The notes under the pieces are model-generated. The model worked only from the letters and a program-made list of their open reading frames with translations. It ran no database searches and had not been told where the DNA came from. A DNA stretch of 64,000 bases, from the NCBI GenBank assembly GCA_002049455.2, contig KV919072.1:1-64000 (forward strand), given 5' to 3'. Positions 22,749 through 33,299 of this stretch are shown piece by piece. The first letter of the stretch is position 1, and every line of letters starts with the position of its first letter. A program made the position numbers and the translations under genes. The stretch comes from Porphyra umbilicalis. Taxonomy: Eukaryota > Rhodophyta > Bangiophyceae > Bangiales > Bangiaceae.

Positions 22749-24810
22749 TCACTTGTTGAGACTCTCGAACCGCCAGAGGGGTCCTTCGGCGTGCTTGGTG
22801 CGTCACGTGTGTCGACCTGTCCTCAGCAAGCACGACCAAAAACGCGAGCACGCCCGCGTGGTGCGTGTGCGACTCGTGATGTTTAAAGGCGCCGAAGCAC
22901 GCGTGTTCGGGAACGGCGTCGACGCGGTTGTCAAAGGCGGGCGTGTCTGCCCCATGGGACGGCTGTGTGTTTGTGTTTTGGGTGCCCGTGACACGCCCGT
23001 CAAGACATGGCGTCAATGACCGCGCGTGGTGGGCACTCAGTTCCCCACAGTGTGCACGATTTGCCCTCCTTTGCCGGCATGGTTTTTTTGTATGCTTCTA
23101 CGCATCGCTCGTGGTGACAACCTGCACGGAAAAGAAAAAAACAAACAATCATGACCGTCCCACCCGCAACTGATTGCGCGTCTACTGCGCTTACCACGTC
23201 GTGCACGTATGCCTGTGCGCCAAAATAAAGACGTCAACCTGTGTCTATGCCGGCCAAAGTGACGCGATCCATGGTGGGTGGGAGGACGAGGGGTGGCAGG
23301 GGAGGCGAGACGCGAAAGGAACGGCCGTCTCGTGTGCTTGGCGCTCACCGACGGGCGGACGGGGCGGGCGCAAGGCACGACGCGGTCCGACGAGCGGCAC
23401 AGCGGGAATGCGCACCGGCCGTCGGCCGCACGCAACCGTCGGCGGCGGCGTCGACGCCGCTCCGCAGCGCGGACAGAGGCGGGGCGGGAAGCTCGCCGCG
23501 CTTCTTCTCGGGCACAGGCGCGTGGCGCGACCGCTTGGCGCACACCAACACGAGTGGGACACACAGGACAGCACGGTTGGTCCGCAGTTTCCTCGCTGCA
23601 TGGGGAGTTTCGAAATGACAACGAAGATGTTGTCCAGCATTCAATCCTATGTGAGTCTCTAGGAGGAGAAAGAAACCCATTCGTCACGGACTTTCGGCTG
23701 GCATCGCGATGAACCCAGGCCATGGACAACTTTACAGTGCGTCACATTCAGACATGAAAACCGAGCGCAGCATAGGTGTTGGCGGCTGGTGCTAACAGCC
23801 GGATCTGTCGCCTTATGGTTGGCTGTGGAAACCAGGCGATATCATGGCTTCCCACGGGTCGAAAACTCCAAAAGTTCGACGAACAGGGACCTTCACAAGG
23901 CTTTCTGTGAGGGTATCAACTTCTGTGCCCTCATGTGCGCTTTCATCTGATTGGACCAGCAGTCATCAGATTGGATCAATTCTCCTCGGTTTTGCCAGGC
24001 CGTACTCGATTGGCATCCTCACGGACCGCACGTGCCGAATCTTCTTTCCGCTCCCTGCCCTGTGTGGATTCTGTTGCGGCTTCCGCTGCAGACACCGTGT
24101 CATGGACGGCGTCTTGCCCCCCTCTCGATGCTTCTTTCTTCCGAGTTCGTGATAGGTGACGTCGGGCCATCAATTGAGGACACTGCCTGTGCGGTCCTCT
24201 CGCTGTCCGAGAGCAAGGAGACTTCGTCGCATGTGTGAGCGATTCGATCGAATGGGTCACGGAGGCGCGCCCTTTTTTTTTTGGCCGATGCCGCGCCGAA
24301 CACTGTGCCGCCAGGTGCCGACACCAGGCACGCTGCGCCTCGCAAGAGGTCAGATGAGTTGGCCCGGGATCCGATGCCTTGTTAAAGTGGGGACACTCGC
24401 TGCTGCTCTCTGGGGGCACCCTGCGCGGTGTGCGGGACACACATCGACACTGAGCTGCAGAAGCACTCTGCACGCAGCGCGGCGGGCCGCGCCGCAGGTC
24501 AGGCGGGCCACGGGTTTTTAGTTGGCGGGCCACGCCTGCGGCGTCATTGCAGGGGGGGGGTGCGCCCTGTGCCATTGCCACGCAAAGACGCGGCCGGGCC
24601 AAGGCCTGTAGTGATCGCACACGAGCTCGGCGAGTCGCCGCGGGGCCATTGATAAGAGGGGGGGCATCCTCAGTGGAATGCGTGCACTCGCTGGACCTTG
24701 GTCGGCCGACGATCCCCGCCCTGCTGCCCCTCGACCACGCTGCCGCCCCCACTCCCTTGCGACCCGCTTCCCTACCTTCTGCTCTCCCCGCCTCCACTAT
24801 TTCCCCCATC
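22749..24810. other. Intergenic region upstream of the methyltransferase
   Basis: No supported gene. Balanced composition alternates with a GC-rich patch at about 23320-23520. A short direct repeat (ATCTGATTGGA and ATCAGATTGGATCA) lies at 23947-23979. The last 150 bp are pyrimidine-rich and lead into the ATG at 24811. Confidence 0.45.
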
Positions 24811-25776
24811 ATGACTGGCTCTGGCGAGATCGGTGGTCGCTCCTCCGCTGCCGATGCGGTGTTTGCGCAGTACGAGCGGGCCGAGTCGGCTCAATACTAC
24901 AAGATTGTCTCGGGCGACGGCAGCGCGCACGTGCACTATGGCGTGTACAATGCGCCCGACGTCCCGACGGCCGTCGCGGCAGACGAGACCATCCACACGC
25001 TGCGGCGGCTGGGCGAGGCGGCGGGGGCGGTCATTGGCCCTGGCGTGCGGGTGCTGGACATTGGTGCCGGCACGGGGGGGCCCGCCCACCTGCTCGCCAC
25101 GTCGACCGGCGCGTCGGTGACGTGCCTCAACTTGTGCGAGAAGCAAAACGCGATCAACCGGGCGGTCATTGAGCGTGACGGCCTCGGCGACCTCGTCGAC
25201 GTGGTGCACGGCTCTTTTGACGACCTTCCCGCAGAGTGGACGGGCACTTTTGATGTCGTTTGGTCCCAGGACGCAATCTGCCACGCTGCGGACAAGGGGC
25301 AGGTCTTCACCGAGGCGGGCCGCGTGCTCAAGCCGGGCGGCTACTTTATGATCACGGATATCATGGCGGGGCCGTGCTCCGAGCCGGCGTCGCTCGAGTC
25401 GTTCAAGGCCCGCCTGCGCGTCAGCGAGCTGCTGACCGAGGCGCAGTACGAGTCGGGTCTGGTTGTCGGAGGCATCGATACCCTCCGCACTCGCGACTTG
25501 ACGGGGCAGCTGGTGCCCAACTACCGGCGCATGCTCCGTCGTTGTACGACCGAGCGGGCACGCATGCCCGCCTGCTCGGATGAATACCTCGAGACGGTCA
25601 AGGGGCAGCTGCGCACGGAGATTGAGGCGCTGCGCGAGGGTGAAGCGCAGGTGTGGATCTTCCTCGTCGGCCGCAAGCGTGGGGCTGCAACCAACGGGGG
25701 CGCGACCGACGTCAACAAGCCTGCCGGTGTGGGGGATACCAACGGCACCGGCGCCACCAACGGTGTCGGTGCTTGA
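24811..25776 (+). CDS. SAM-dependent methyltransferase, sarcosine/dimethylglycine N-methyltransferase-like
   Basis: A 321-residue class I methyltransferase. SAM-binding motif I is VLDIGAGTGG (81-90), the acidic/post-I region is VTCLNLCEKQNAINR, and GSFDDLP and the substrate loop VVWSQDAICH (149-158) follow, then RVLKPGGYFMITDIM. The N-terminal YYKIVSGDGSAHVHYGVY and the WSQDA..H loop resemble the sarcosine/dimethylglycine methyltransferases that finish glycine betaine synthesis in halotolerant bacteria and red algae such as Galdieria. Glycine betaine is an osmoprotectant, so the role would be cytosolic salt or desiccation tolerance; this is inference from the family. The start ATG at 24811 follows a pyrimidine-rich leader; the frame is open further upstream but with unrelated sequence. 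The C-terminal 30 residues are a Gly/Thr/Asn-rich tail with GATNG-like repeats. The gene is a single exon and looks intact. Confidence 0.85.
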   Translation: MTGSGEIGGRSSAADAVFAQYERAESAQYYKIVSGDGSAHVHYGVYNAPDVPTAVAADETIHTLRRLGEAAGAVIGPGVRVLDIGAGTGGPAHLLATSTGASVTCLNLCEKQNAINRAVIERDGLGDLVDVVHGSFDDLPAEWTGTFDVVWSQDAICHAADKGQVFTEAGRVLKPGGYFMITDIMAGPCSEPASLESFKARLRVSELLTEAQYESGLVVGGIDTLRTRDLTGQLVPNYRRMLRRCTTERARMPACSDEYLETVKGQLRTEIEALREGEAQVWIFLVGRKRGAATNGGATDVNKPAGVGDTNGTGATNGVGA

Positions 25777-26260
25777 GTGGGCGACAGTCGCGCTCGGCAT
25801 GTGCGGCTGCCAGCCGCCGGTTCTTGTCGAGTAGTACGTGGGAGGGGGATTCCCGCTTGGGCGAGCGTCGGCGGCGCGCGCATGTGCTCACTGCGTACGG
25901 GCCGCGGGCGGTCAAACTTGCCGGCTTTTTTTGGGTTTTGCGCACCACGCGGCAGTGCGGCGTCGGGTGGACTTGGCGCTCGGCGCTTATGCCGACCAGG
26001 GTGCGAGAATAGCAAGACCTCTTTGATAGACGGGGCGCAGCGGTGTGACCAGCCCGCCTCAGTTGTGTGTACATGTAGCAAACACAAGGACTCACGAGGA
26101 GTGCACGCGTCGGCTATGGCGGAATGAGAAGTACGACGAACGGCGGAGTCAACCTGTCCTGGCCAAGGGGGTGCGGCCAAGAACCCACGTGATCCCGCTC
26201 TTCGAGAGAGCAAAAGGACGGGCGCGCGCGTGTGATCCACACGACACTACCCTTCCTCAA
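25777..26260. other. Downstream flank of the methyltransferase
   Basis: A 3' flank of about 480 bp with no gene, repeat pair or RNA signal that I can support. Confidence 0.4.
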
Positions 26261-26640
26261 GGTAGGGTTGCACACGACGCCCCTATTTCGGAGGCTTCAG
26301 GGGCGCTCGACAGATAAGACGCCTTACTGACGCTCCAATAGGCAGCCAAAACGTCCTCACGACGCCCCAAGTAGCACCCTCAATACTCAGAATATCGGTC
26401 AAGTGGCATCCATATTATCCTCTCATATGTCAGTTTTGTGTTAAGACTGGGTGCCTGTCCCCAACTGGTTGGTTAACCAAGGTGCACAGCCGCCACCTCC
26501 TGAATTATGTAGACCCCCCTGAAAACTTTCTCTTCGCGACGCCTTGCTGACGCCCTTTTGAGTGGGGGCGTTAGGGGCGCACGACGCCCAAATGAAGCCC
26601 TAGTGACGCAGTTAACGACGCCCTTCTGAGCAACCCTACC
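26261..26640. mobile_element. 380-bp MITE with GACGCC subterminal repeats
   Basis: The terminal inverted repeat GGTAGGGTTGCACA (26261-26274) pairs with the complement of GGTAGGGTTGCTCA at 26627-26640, with one mismatch in 14. Many GACGCC copies lie near both ends, including the direct pair GACGCCTTACTGACGC (about 26320) and GACGCCTTGCTGACGC (about 26540). A target duplication is not clear: CAA lies next to both ends but is offset by one base on the right. There is no coding capacity. Confidence 0.65.
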
Positions 26641-27393
26641 GCAAGGTGCGAGGCGGAATTCAGTCGCACTATACAGGAAATACGCATATGTAATTGCAGA
26701 GCAGTATAGATCCTGCCCCATTTGCGGGTTCGGGTGACTTCTCACTGGTCGTTTCCTGGACCCAGCAGAGAGGCACTTTCACAAACTGTCAATTCCAGGC
26801 ACGTGCGTGCAATACCCTGGCCTTCAGGGCCGTGGCGCGCTCGGCGACGCATCGATACCGGACACGCCGGCCGGCTTCATAGCCTCGAGCGCGCACGGGG
26901 GCACGTACAGTCACGTTGCCGTAGCGGGGGGCGCGTGAGGCGGGGAGAGGGGTGCCGCCGCCGCCACTGCAGCGGCGGCGGCCCGCCGGCGTCGCGCGAC
27001 ACCCACGGGAGGGGCCGTCACTCCGCCGCGCAGCGCACCTGCGCACGGCGGACGGGGCGGTCGGCACGGCGCACGGGCGGGCTGGTGGGACCGACCGCGC
27101 GCGACGGGGCGCCTCTAACCACGCCGCTTGATGGCGTCAGAATACGCCAACGAGCCGCCGCAACAAAAGCCGGCGCGCAGGCACGATCGCCCGCGGGTCA
27201 TCGTGGGCGCGTCAAAACCTGGATGTCGCTGCGCGCGGTTTCTGGGAGCAACTCGGGGCGATGGTGGGGGTCAGGGGAGCAGGGGCCGTCCGGGCCCTGT
27301 GACCCCGGTTGCAGGACAGTCCTTCTCAGCCATGTAACTCCATTCGCTTTTAGCGTCATCGCGACCTTTCCCACACTGACACGCCCTCAGCTG

Positions 27394-27413
27394 AGGGATC
27401 TGATCAGATCCCT
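27394..27413. repeat. Perfect 20-bp palindrome
   Basis: AGGGATCTGATCAGATCCCT is self-complementary across all 20 bases and centred on TGATCA. No neighbouring structure explains it. Confidence 0.8.
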
Positions 27414-27735
27414 GAGGACACGAATGCAGACTGCCTCCTCTGAAACGGAGAGCAAGTCCCTGCATCTAAGTACATATAATATATATTATGTGTGCATCAC
27501 TACACTTTGAGAGCACCCTGTCCTCAAGGCCAGGGAAATTTGACAGTTTGTAAAAGTTCCTCAGAGCAGACGCGCTCCCAAGGTACCCGTCGACGAGCTC
27601 AGCTCTAGGCACCAACAGGAGGGCACGACGCACGGATACTGGCTGTCAGTTGGGGAGAAACATGTGTACCACGCGGACGACGTATGCAGGCTGCATCTGG
27701 GCGGTCTTAGTCCGGCCAGAGGAGGTTGGCAGCGC

Positions 27736-27824
27736 AAGAACGTCTCGGTGAGCTGCTCCGCCGCACGAGCCAGAGGGGTCAGCAGTGCAGAAACGTCCCG
27801 GGGAGCTGCTCCGCTGCACGAGCC
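27736..27824. repeat. Diverged 53-bp-period tandem duplication
   Basis: Two copies of a segment ending in GAGCTGCTCCGCYGCACGAGCC start at about 27736 and 27789. They are about 90 percent identical over 35 bp. No gene assignment. Confidence 0.6.
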
Positions 27825-28674
27825 GATCCTTCCAGGCCGGAACGTCAGTACTGTCGGCGGTCCACACAGACCCGTATTCCAGGCATGTCTGTATGGCACG
27901 GCACTGCTCGAGCCGCCGACGGATCTGCCGGTCTGCGCATGGCAAGAGGCAAGGAGTGAGACACAATCGTGTAGGCACCCTAAACGGACCCTGGCTAGCG
28001 CGTAGGGAGCACACATAACGGGGAAATGGCGAGTCCTGATCGAGCGGCACGCCACCGTTGCTAGAGTCTCGCGTTTCTCTCCTATCTCTCTGTGTCACCT
28101 CTGCACCAGTGTTTGCCCCAGAAGTGATTTTCGGGATCGTGCACCCCTCGCTCACGGCACACGTCGTGCTGGACTTCCTAGGATACCTGCCACGAAGGCT
28201 GTGTCGGATAGTCCGCTCACGGGTGGAGAAACTGCCCCGTGCAGCCTGCTCTGCGTTGGGGGGTGATTTTCATGCGGTCAATGCTGTCGCGTCGATGATT
28301 GGCTCCTGTGTGGGTGCGGTACGTACTGTACCTTGGCACGAACGGCGTCGAAAAGGCCGCGCCTCGTGAGGGTGAGAAAACCAGTTCGCGTTCGAGTCTC
28401 TCACAGACCCCGCACTCGACGATTCTCCAACCACGGTTTCCAGCCTCCAGACCGCGAAGTGTTCGAGTCTATGTCACTTGTCAGGCACTGGATAACACCC
28501 TGCAGCCACGGTTCGGGAGCACGTAATGTACTGGCGCAGTCTGGAGGGAGTTTGTGCTATACTATCAATTTCTTCCTTTAGATGACTACCCATACTCATA
28601 GGTAGCCAGTCCAGATGACTCGGTGGCAATGACAGCCGTCGGGCCAGGAGGCGGCTGTCGTCCGCCCCCTAGGC

Positions 28675-29905
28675 TGGTGCCCGGCTAGCGGGCGATAGCA
28701 CTAGAAGAGGGCGCAGCACGTATCTGAAAAGGCATGTGAATTGGTAAAGAGCCCCAACAGCGATGAGGGTGACGGCGGCGGGTGCCGCGGGGGCCGGCTG
28801 CGACAGGCGGGAGCCGCGGGGTGACTGCTGGTTGTTGGCTCCCCTGGCCATCTGAGTGGAGCACAAGAGAAACAGTGAGCAAAAGCAATGAAGGGGGGGC
28901 ATGAGGGGGCGAGGAAGGAAGGGGAGGGGGGTAATGAAGAGGGGGGGGGGGGAGAGGACGGGGGAAAGGTGCGGTAGCTCGACGACCAGAACGGCGGTGC
29001 TCGGGCAGAATGAAGCAAGACGAAGACGGCGGGGTCGGACAGCGGCTCGGGGGGGGGAACAGCGGGGCGCTCGAGGATATAGCATGCAAAGGAAGGGGGG
29101 GATGACGGCGGTAGGCGAGGGTCAAAGTCGGGGAGGGGATAGGTCACTGACGCGGCCAGTGCCACGCAGAAAGCCGCAGGCGGCACCGAAGCCGATCGTT
29201 TGACAACATTTTGTGCGCTCGAAGTCGAAGTGGCGCCCTTCGGGTCAATCATCATCGCAGATTGTTGGCCAATCATGTCCTGGATCATCGTACAAAGAGA
29301 CAGATCAAGCGTTTAAGCCAATCACAGCTCGGATTGAGCAGACGTTGGTTCGCTTGAGATGCCCGCCCAAACTGCTTCAAACCCTGAGGAAGGCCCAAGG
29401 AGGGGCTCTGAGCTGGTCCTAACGGCACGCCGTGGCGCCCTCGTCCTGCCGTTGTGAGGACGTCCGCTGCATTCGCCAGTGTCTCTCAGGCGCCACCATG
29501 GCCCTTTCCCCTGCCTCTGCCGCCACCCCCCGGACTGCCAGCCCCCCCCCCCCCCTCTCCTACCTTTGTGTAACACTGCCCTCTGCTTCGTTGTGTTTTC
29601 CTCGACGCCCCCCTCTCCATTCTTTGACGAGCCGCACCTTCCCTTCTCCTCTGATGTCTGTCCCCGTCCTCCCCCACCCCTCCCCCCCCCGGTCATGTTC
29701 AGCTGTTCTTTTCCTTTGTTTCTGTTGCTGTATGCATCCGATGGCTCCAGCGCAGACCTGACCACCGCACAGTTGATGTGTCCCCGCACTTCGACCCTCA
29801 CCGCTCCACCGCTTGGCCGATGTTACATGTTCTGGTTGCTCACCCGTCCTTGTTTATATACCAGCACTTTCCCCTTCGTTCTGCTTGGTCCGCTAGCGGG
29901 CACCA
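28675..29905. mobile_element. Possible degenerate TIR element
   Basis: TGGTGCCCGGCTAGCGG at 28675 and the complement of TGGTGCCCGCTAGCGG at 29890-29905 form an inverted pair with one inserted base. Weak similarity extends a further 30 bp inward. The interior has mirror-like purine and pyrimidine blocks. No target duplication or gene is evident, and part of the match is due to the palindromic CCGCTAGCGG core. Confidence 0.3.
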
Positions 29906-30871
29906 AAGCGGACGGCGACCCGGTCGTCGCCGCCCACGAGCAGCCCAGGGCCGTCACAGCCGGTATCGGCTTCGACAGGTTTACCTATAGCGATGCGACT
30001 TTCTTGACCTTACAAGCAAGCAGTTGAGTGTTAGAGCTGGAGTATTGAGATGCAGTCAATTACTCCAACAGGACGCGGCTACGTATCGAAAACGACCCCC
30101 AGCACGCTCGTGCGCTGACACCCCTCCCCATATGCTTGAAACAGACTCGAACGGATGTGCCCCCAGACACAGGAAACGCCGATTTTGGGGACGCAGGCCT
30201 CGCCCGGAGCGGAGACTCGAACGGCGATTCATTGGCAGAAACAGACTCGAACAGGAACTGGTTTTAGCATGTACCGCCTCGTCGGCATCTGCACCGCTGC
30301 GTCGTCGTCGCCTCGTCGCTGCGTCTCGCCCTGGGTGGCTCCAAGCTGGGGGCCGAGCGTCAGGACTCGTGACCGTTGGCTCTGCATCTAACCCGTGCAC
30401 GCTCTCAGATACAGGCGTGAATCGCTGGCGCGTGTGCACCCCGCTGGTGCTCGCTGTGCCGTCAGGCACTCAGCCGGCTGGCAGGCATCGGATTTGCGGT
30501 TCGGCCGCGCGACTGGCCAACTCTCAATCTCGGTATGCGCGACACTCCCGCACAGACGCTCCGCGGTCGAGGCCCTGACCGACGGCCGCGCCGCCTCGGG
30601 GAGAGGATGTGGCCGTCTCGGCCGCGACATTGGGACAGCCCTTTTCTACCTCTGGTCACGCGGGTGACACTGAAATCGTTGTCCTGGAAGCGCTTGCAAG
30701 GCTCTCTGGCTTCGTGGTCCACAGGACCCTACGCACCTCGCCTCGTTTTTTCGGACTACTTGAGCCGACCAGACACCGGCGAGGACCAACGAACCAAGCG
30801 TCGACTCTCCCACCACATCGTAGTTGAGCTCCGCCACAGGAACCGGGTGCACCACCGCTTCTGTGCACACA

Positions 30872-32365
30872 ATGAATGGCCGGCCACCGGTCGACACCTA
30901 CCGTGCCGCCCTGCTCGATCAATTTTTGGCCGTCACCGCCGGCTGTACGGCCGGCCGGTCCGCTGGGCAGTACGTGCCTGCTGCGGCCCTGGCAGGGCGG
31001 AGAGAGTTCGCGATGCTCCGCCGGTCGCCGATTGCGGCGGCGTGGATGGCGCCCGTGTCACCCTTGACGCCCGCGGCTGCGCCTGTCAGCGCTCCACTGC
31101 GCGCGCCGGACGGTGGTGCCGCGTTGGACATTGCCCTGACGCCCTTGGCATTAGCCGCGGCCGCCACCCTCACCCGCCGGTCGTGGTACGTTATGGCCGT
31201 GTCAACGCAGAGACCGTTGCCAGCCACGAACGTGCACCCAATGATAGTCTCTGCACCGCCGTTGCGGCCACCACTGTCGACCGCCCCCCCCCCCTCGACG
31301 CCCCAAGTACCTCGTTGGCGGGGGCCAACATGGACTGCGCTCCCCCGCACGAGCCCCCCCCGCTCCACTGCCCCCGCTCCATGGGAATCCGCCATGTGCG
31401 GACCACTGGTCGTCGCCTATGCGGAACTCCTCATCCCCATCGTGTCCGACGCCGATGCGGGGCTGCTGTGCTGCCTCGCCGCCCGCGACGCGCACTCCCA
31501 CGTGGCCCGCGGGGTGGCCGAGGTGGCGGCGGGGCGCCCCTTTTGTCCGACCACGCTGCGAGTGGTCGTCGACACAGCCACCTCGGAAGCGCTGTGGATG
31601 GCCGCTGCGGCCGACTGTGGCACGGTGCTCGTCGAGTGGGCGGCCGGCGGGGCCGGCGTCCGACCCGGGGACCGCCGCCTCGGCGCCGAATTTTGGGTCA
31701 CGCGTGCGGTGCTGCCCGGCGGGGACGTGGCCGTCCACGCCCCCTCCACCACCGTCGGCGGGCTGGTGCGGGGCGACCGGGACGGGCCGCCGCGGACTGG
31801 GAGGCGGCGCGGCGCCGCGCCCGCACCGAGCCTCGCCGCCCTCGTCGCCCGCCAGTCCGGCGTCCTTGGCGCGAGCACCGCCGCCGACGCGGGGTGGGCG
31901 GCGGGCGCCACGGCCGGCCCCGCCCCGCCCATCGTGTCAACAGTGACGCACGGGGGGTGGGGCACGCCCGCCGACGAGCGGCGGCTCGCCACCGTGGCGG
32001 TGGCGGCCACGTGTGGGCTCACGGCGTGGCGGTGCGCCGCCCAGCGGGGGCCCGCACGGGCCCTCCTTCCCGCCCCGCCCGTGGCGCCACGCGGCGGCGA
32101 CGGCAGCGGCGGTGGCCGCCGTGGCAGTGGCAGCGGCGGCGACGGCAGTGGCGGCGGCGGCAGTGGCGGCAGTGGCGACCGTGGCGGTGGCGGCGGCGAC
32201 GGCGGCAGCCGCGGCTCCCGCAAGCGCCGCCGGTACAAGGACTTGACCGCGCTCGCCGACGTTGCGGCGGGGGCGCGCATCCTCCACAACCGCGAGGCGG
32301 CGGTGCGCACCAACGGCCGCAAGAAAGCAGCGAGGCGGGGCGGCTGCGGCGAGGCGGGGGTGTAG
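30872..32365 (+). CDS. Basic-tail paralogue B: conserved unknown domain plus bZIP-like basic region
   Basis: A 497-residue paralogue of the gene at 16211-17922, on the same strand and about 15 kb away. The shared blocks are YRAALLDQF; ALAGRREFAMLRRS and AAAWMAPVSPLTP; ALAAAATLTRR; then YAELLIPIVSDADAGLLCCL, CPTTLRVVVDTATSEALWM and AEFWVTR; THGGWGTPADERRL; and the C-terminal RKRRRYKDL followed by GARILHNREAAVRTNGRKKA. The basic block has the bZIP core NREAA but Asn in place of the invariant Arg, and the protein ends about 20 residues later without a leucine zipper. A Gly/Ser-rich linker precedes it. Unlike paralogue A, the frame is continuous, so it fixes the true frame of the family. The start ATG at 30872 directly precedes the conserved N-terminal block. 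A 15-bp minisatellite lies about 240 bp downstream. Confidence 0.8.
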   Translation: MNGRPPVDTYRAALLDQFLAVTAGCTAGRSAGQYVPAAALAGRREFAMLRRSPIAAAWMAPVSPLTPAAAPVSAPLRAPDGGAALDIALTPLALAAAATLTRRSWYVMAVSTQRPLPATNVHPMIVSAPPLRPPLSTAPPPSTPQVPRWRGPTWTALPRTSPPRSTAPAPWESAMCGPLVVAYAELLIPIVSDADAGLLCCLAARDAHSHVARGVAEVAAGRPFCPTTLRVVVDTATSEALWMAAAADCGTVLVEWAAGGAGVRPGDRRLGAEFWVTRAVLPGGDVAVHAPSTTVGGLVRGDRDGPPRTGRRRGAAPAPSLAALVARQSGVLGASTAADAGWAAGATAGPAPPIVSTVTHGGWGTPADERRLATVAVAATCGLTAWRCAAQRGPARALLPAPPVAPRGGDGSGGGRRGSGSGGDGSGGGGSGGSGDRGGGGGDGGSRGSRKRRRYKDLTALADVAAGARILHNREAAVRTNGRKKAARRGGCGEAGV

Positions 32366-32602
32366 GGCGGCCCACGGCGGGCGCGACCAGTGGTCAAATG
32401 ACGCGGTGGGGGGGCCCCCCGCGCGGCCCGACGCACCGCGGCTTGCTGCCAGCACGCGCCAAACGCACCCAACAGCCTCGCAGCTTGGGCCACGACACAA
32501 AAAACAGGGGCCGAAAAAGTGCGGCTCAAAGGCCATCCACCCCCACGCCAGTGACCGACGCTACCACCGTCGTCTCCTTCTCCCGCGTCCACCCCGCCCG
32601 CC

Positions 32603-32887
32603 GCTGCGGGCGCCGCCGCTGCGGGCGCCGCCGCTGCGGGCGCCGCCGCTGCGGGCGCCGCCGCTGCGGGCGCCGCCGCTGCGGGCGCCGCCGCTGCGGG
32701 CGCCGCCGCTGCGGGCGCCGCCGCTGCGGGCGCCGCCGCTGCGGGCGCCGCCGCTGCGGGCGCCGCCGCTGCGGGCGCCGCCGCTGCGGGCGCCGCCGCT
32801 GCGGGCGCCGCCGCTGCGGGCGCCGCCGCTGCGGGCGCCGCCGCTGCGGGCGCCGCCGCTGCGGGCGCCGCCGCTGCGGGCGCTGCG
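32603..32887. repeat. 15-bp minisatellite, 19 copies
   Basis: The unit GCTGCGGGCGCCGCC repeats 19 times with essentially no variation. It is multiple-of-three, so frames through it read as PQRRR or RRCGR repeats; these are not supported as proteins. It lies between paralogue B and the large gene starting at 33300. The homogeneity suggests recent expansion. Confidence 0.95.
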
Positions 32888-33299
32888 CACCACCTGCACT
32901 CATTTCAGCCGAATCGGTCCGCGTGCCCCGCGGTCCGTCGGCGCCGCTGGCAATTGTCTAGCCACACACTATTTTTTTTACCGAAATCCAACGGCGCGGG
33001 GCGCGCGGCGCGTCGGCGCGGGACACGGACGCGCGCGCCGCGGCGCGCAAATCGCGCATTGCCCGCGGCGGCCGCGGCGTCCCCCCCCCCCCCCCCACCC
33101 CCCGGCACGCCCCCCGCGCCTCCCCGCCCGCGCACCCCACCGCCGTGCCCCCTGCGTGCCCCCCCGCGGCGCCGCGTCCCCCCCCCCCCCCCCGCCGTGC
33201 CGCCACCTCCGCCGTCGGCGACGCGCGGGGGCGCGCGCGGGCGCGCGTCGGCACCCCCTCGCCTTCCCCCCCTCCCCTCCCCCCCTCCCGGCGGCGACG

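Larger units (their letters stand above)
26641..30871. other. Long intergenic region with scattered repeats
   Basis: About 4.2 kb without a supported gene. It contains a 20-bp palindrome (27394-27413), a 53-bp-period duplication (27736-27824), and a possible degenerate TIR element (28675-29905). The motif GTTCGAGTCT occurs repeatedly near 28390, 28460, 30145, 30213 and 30244, the last three on the minus strand. Purine-rich (28860-29120) and pyrimidine-rich (29520-29720) blocks face each other inside the possible TIR element. The last 300 bp may be the leader of paralogue B. Confidence 0.45.

Noticed and set aside
11863..22851. Identical 19-mer CGACCAAAAACGCGAGCAC at 11863 and 22833
   Set aside because: At 11863 it is coding sequence of the glycosyltransferase. 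No similarity extends beyond the 19 bases, so chance in GC-rich DNA is the simplest view.
24547..24810. Upstream in-frame extension of the methyltransferase
   Set aside because: The extension has no family similarity and precedes a good ATG at 24811 after a pyrimidine-rich leader.
28385..30260. Repeated GTTCGAGTCT as Pol III B-boxes
   Set aside because: No paired A-boxes or T-run terminators at the right spacing, and the copies lie on both strands without cloverleaf potential.
32603..32887. CRISPR-like array
   Set aside because: The repeats are contiguous without spacers; it is a minisatellite in a eukaryotic genome.
32526..32903. Minus-strand frame with 19 PQRRR repeats
   Set aside because: It is the translation of the 15-bp minisatellite, and every frame through it is open.
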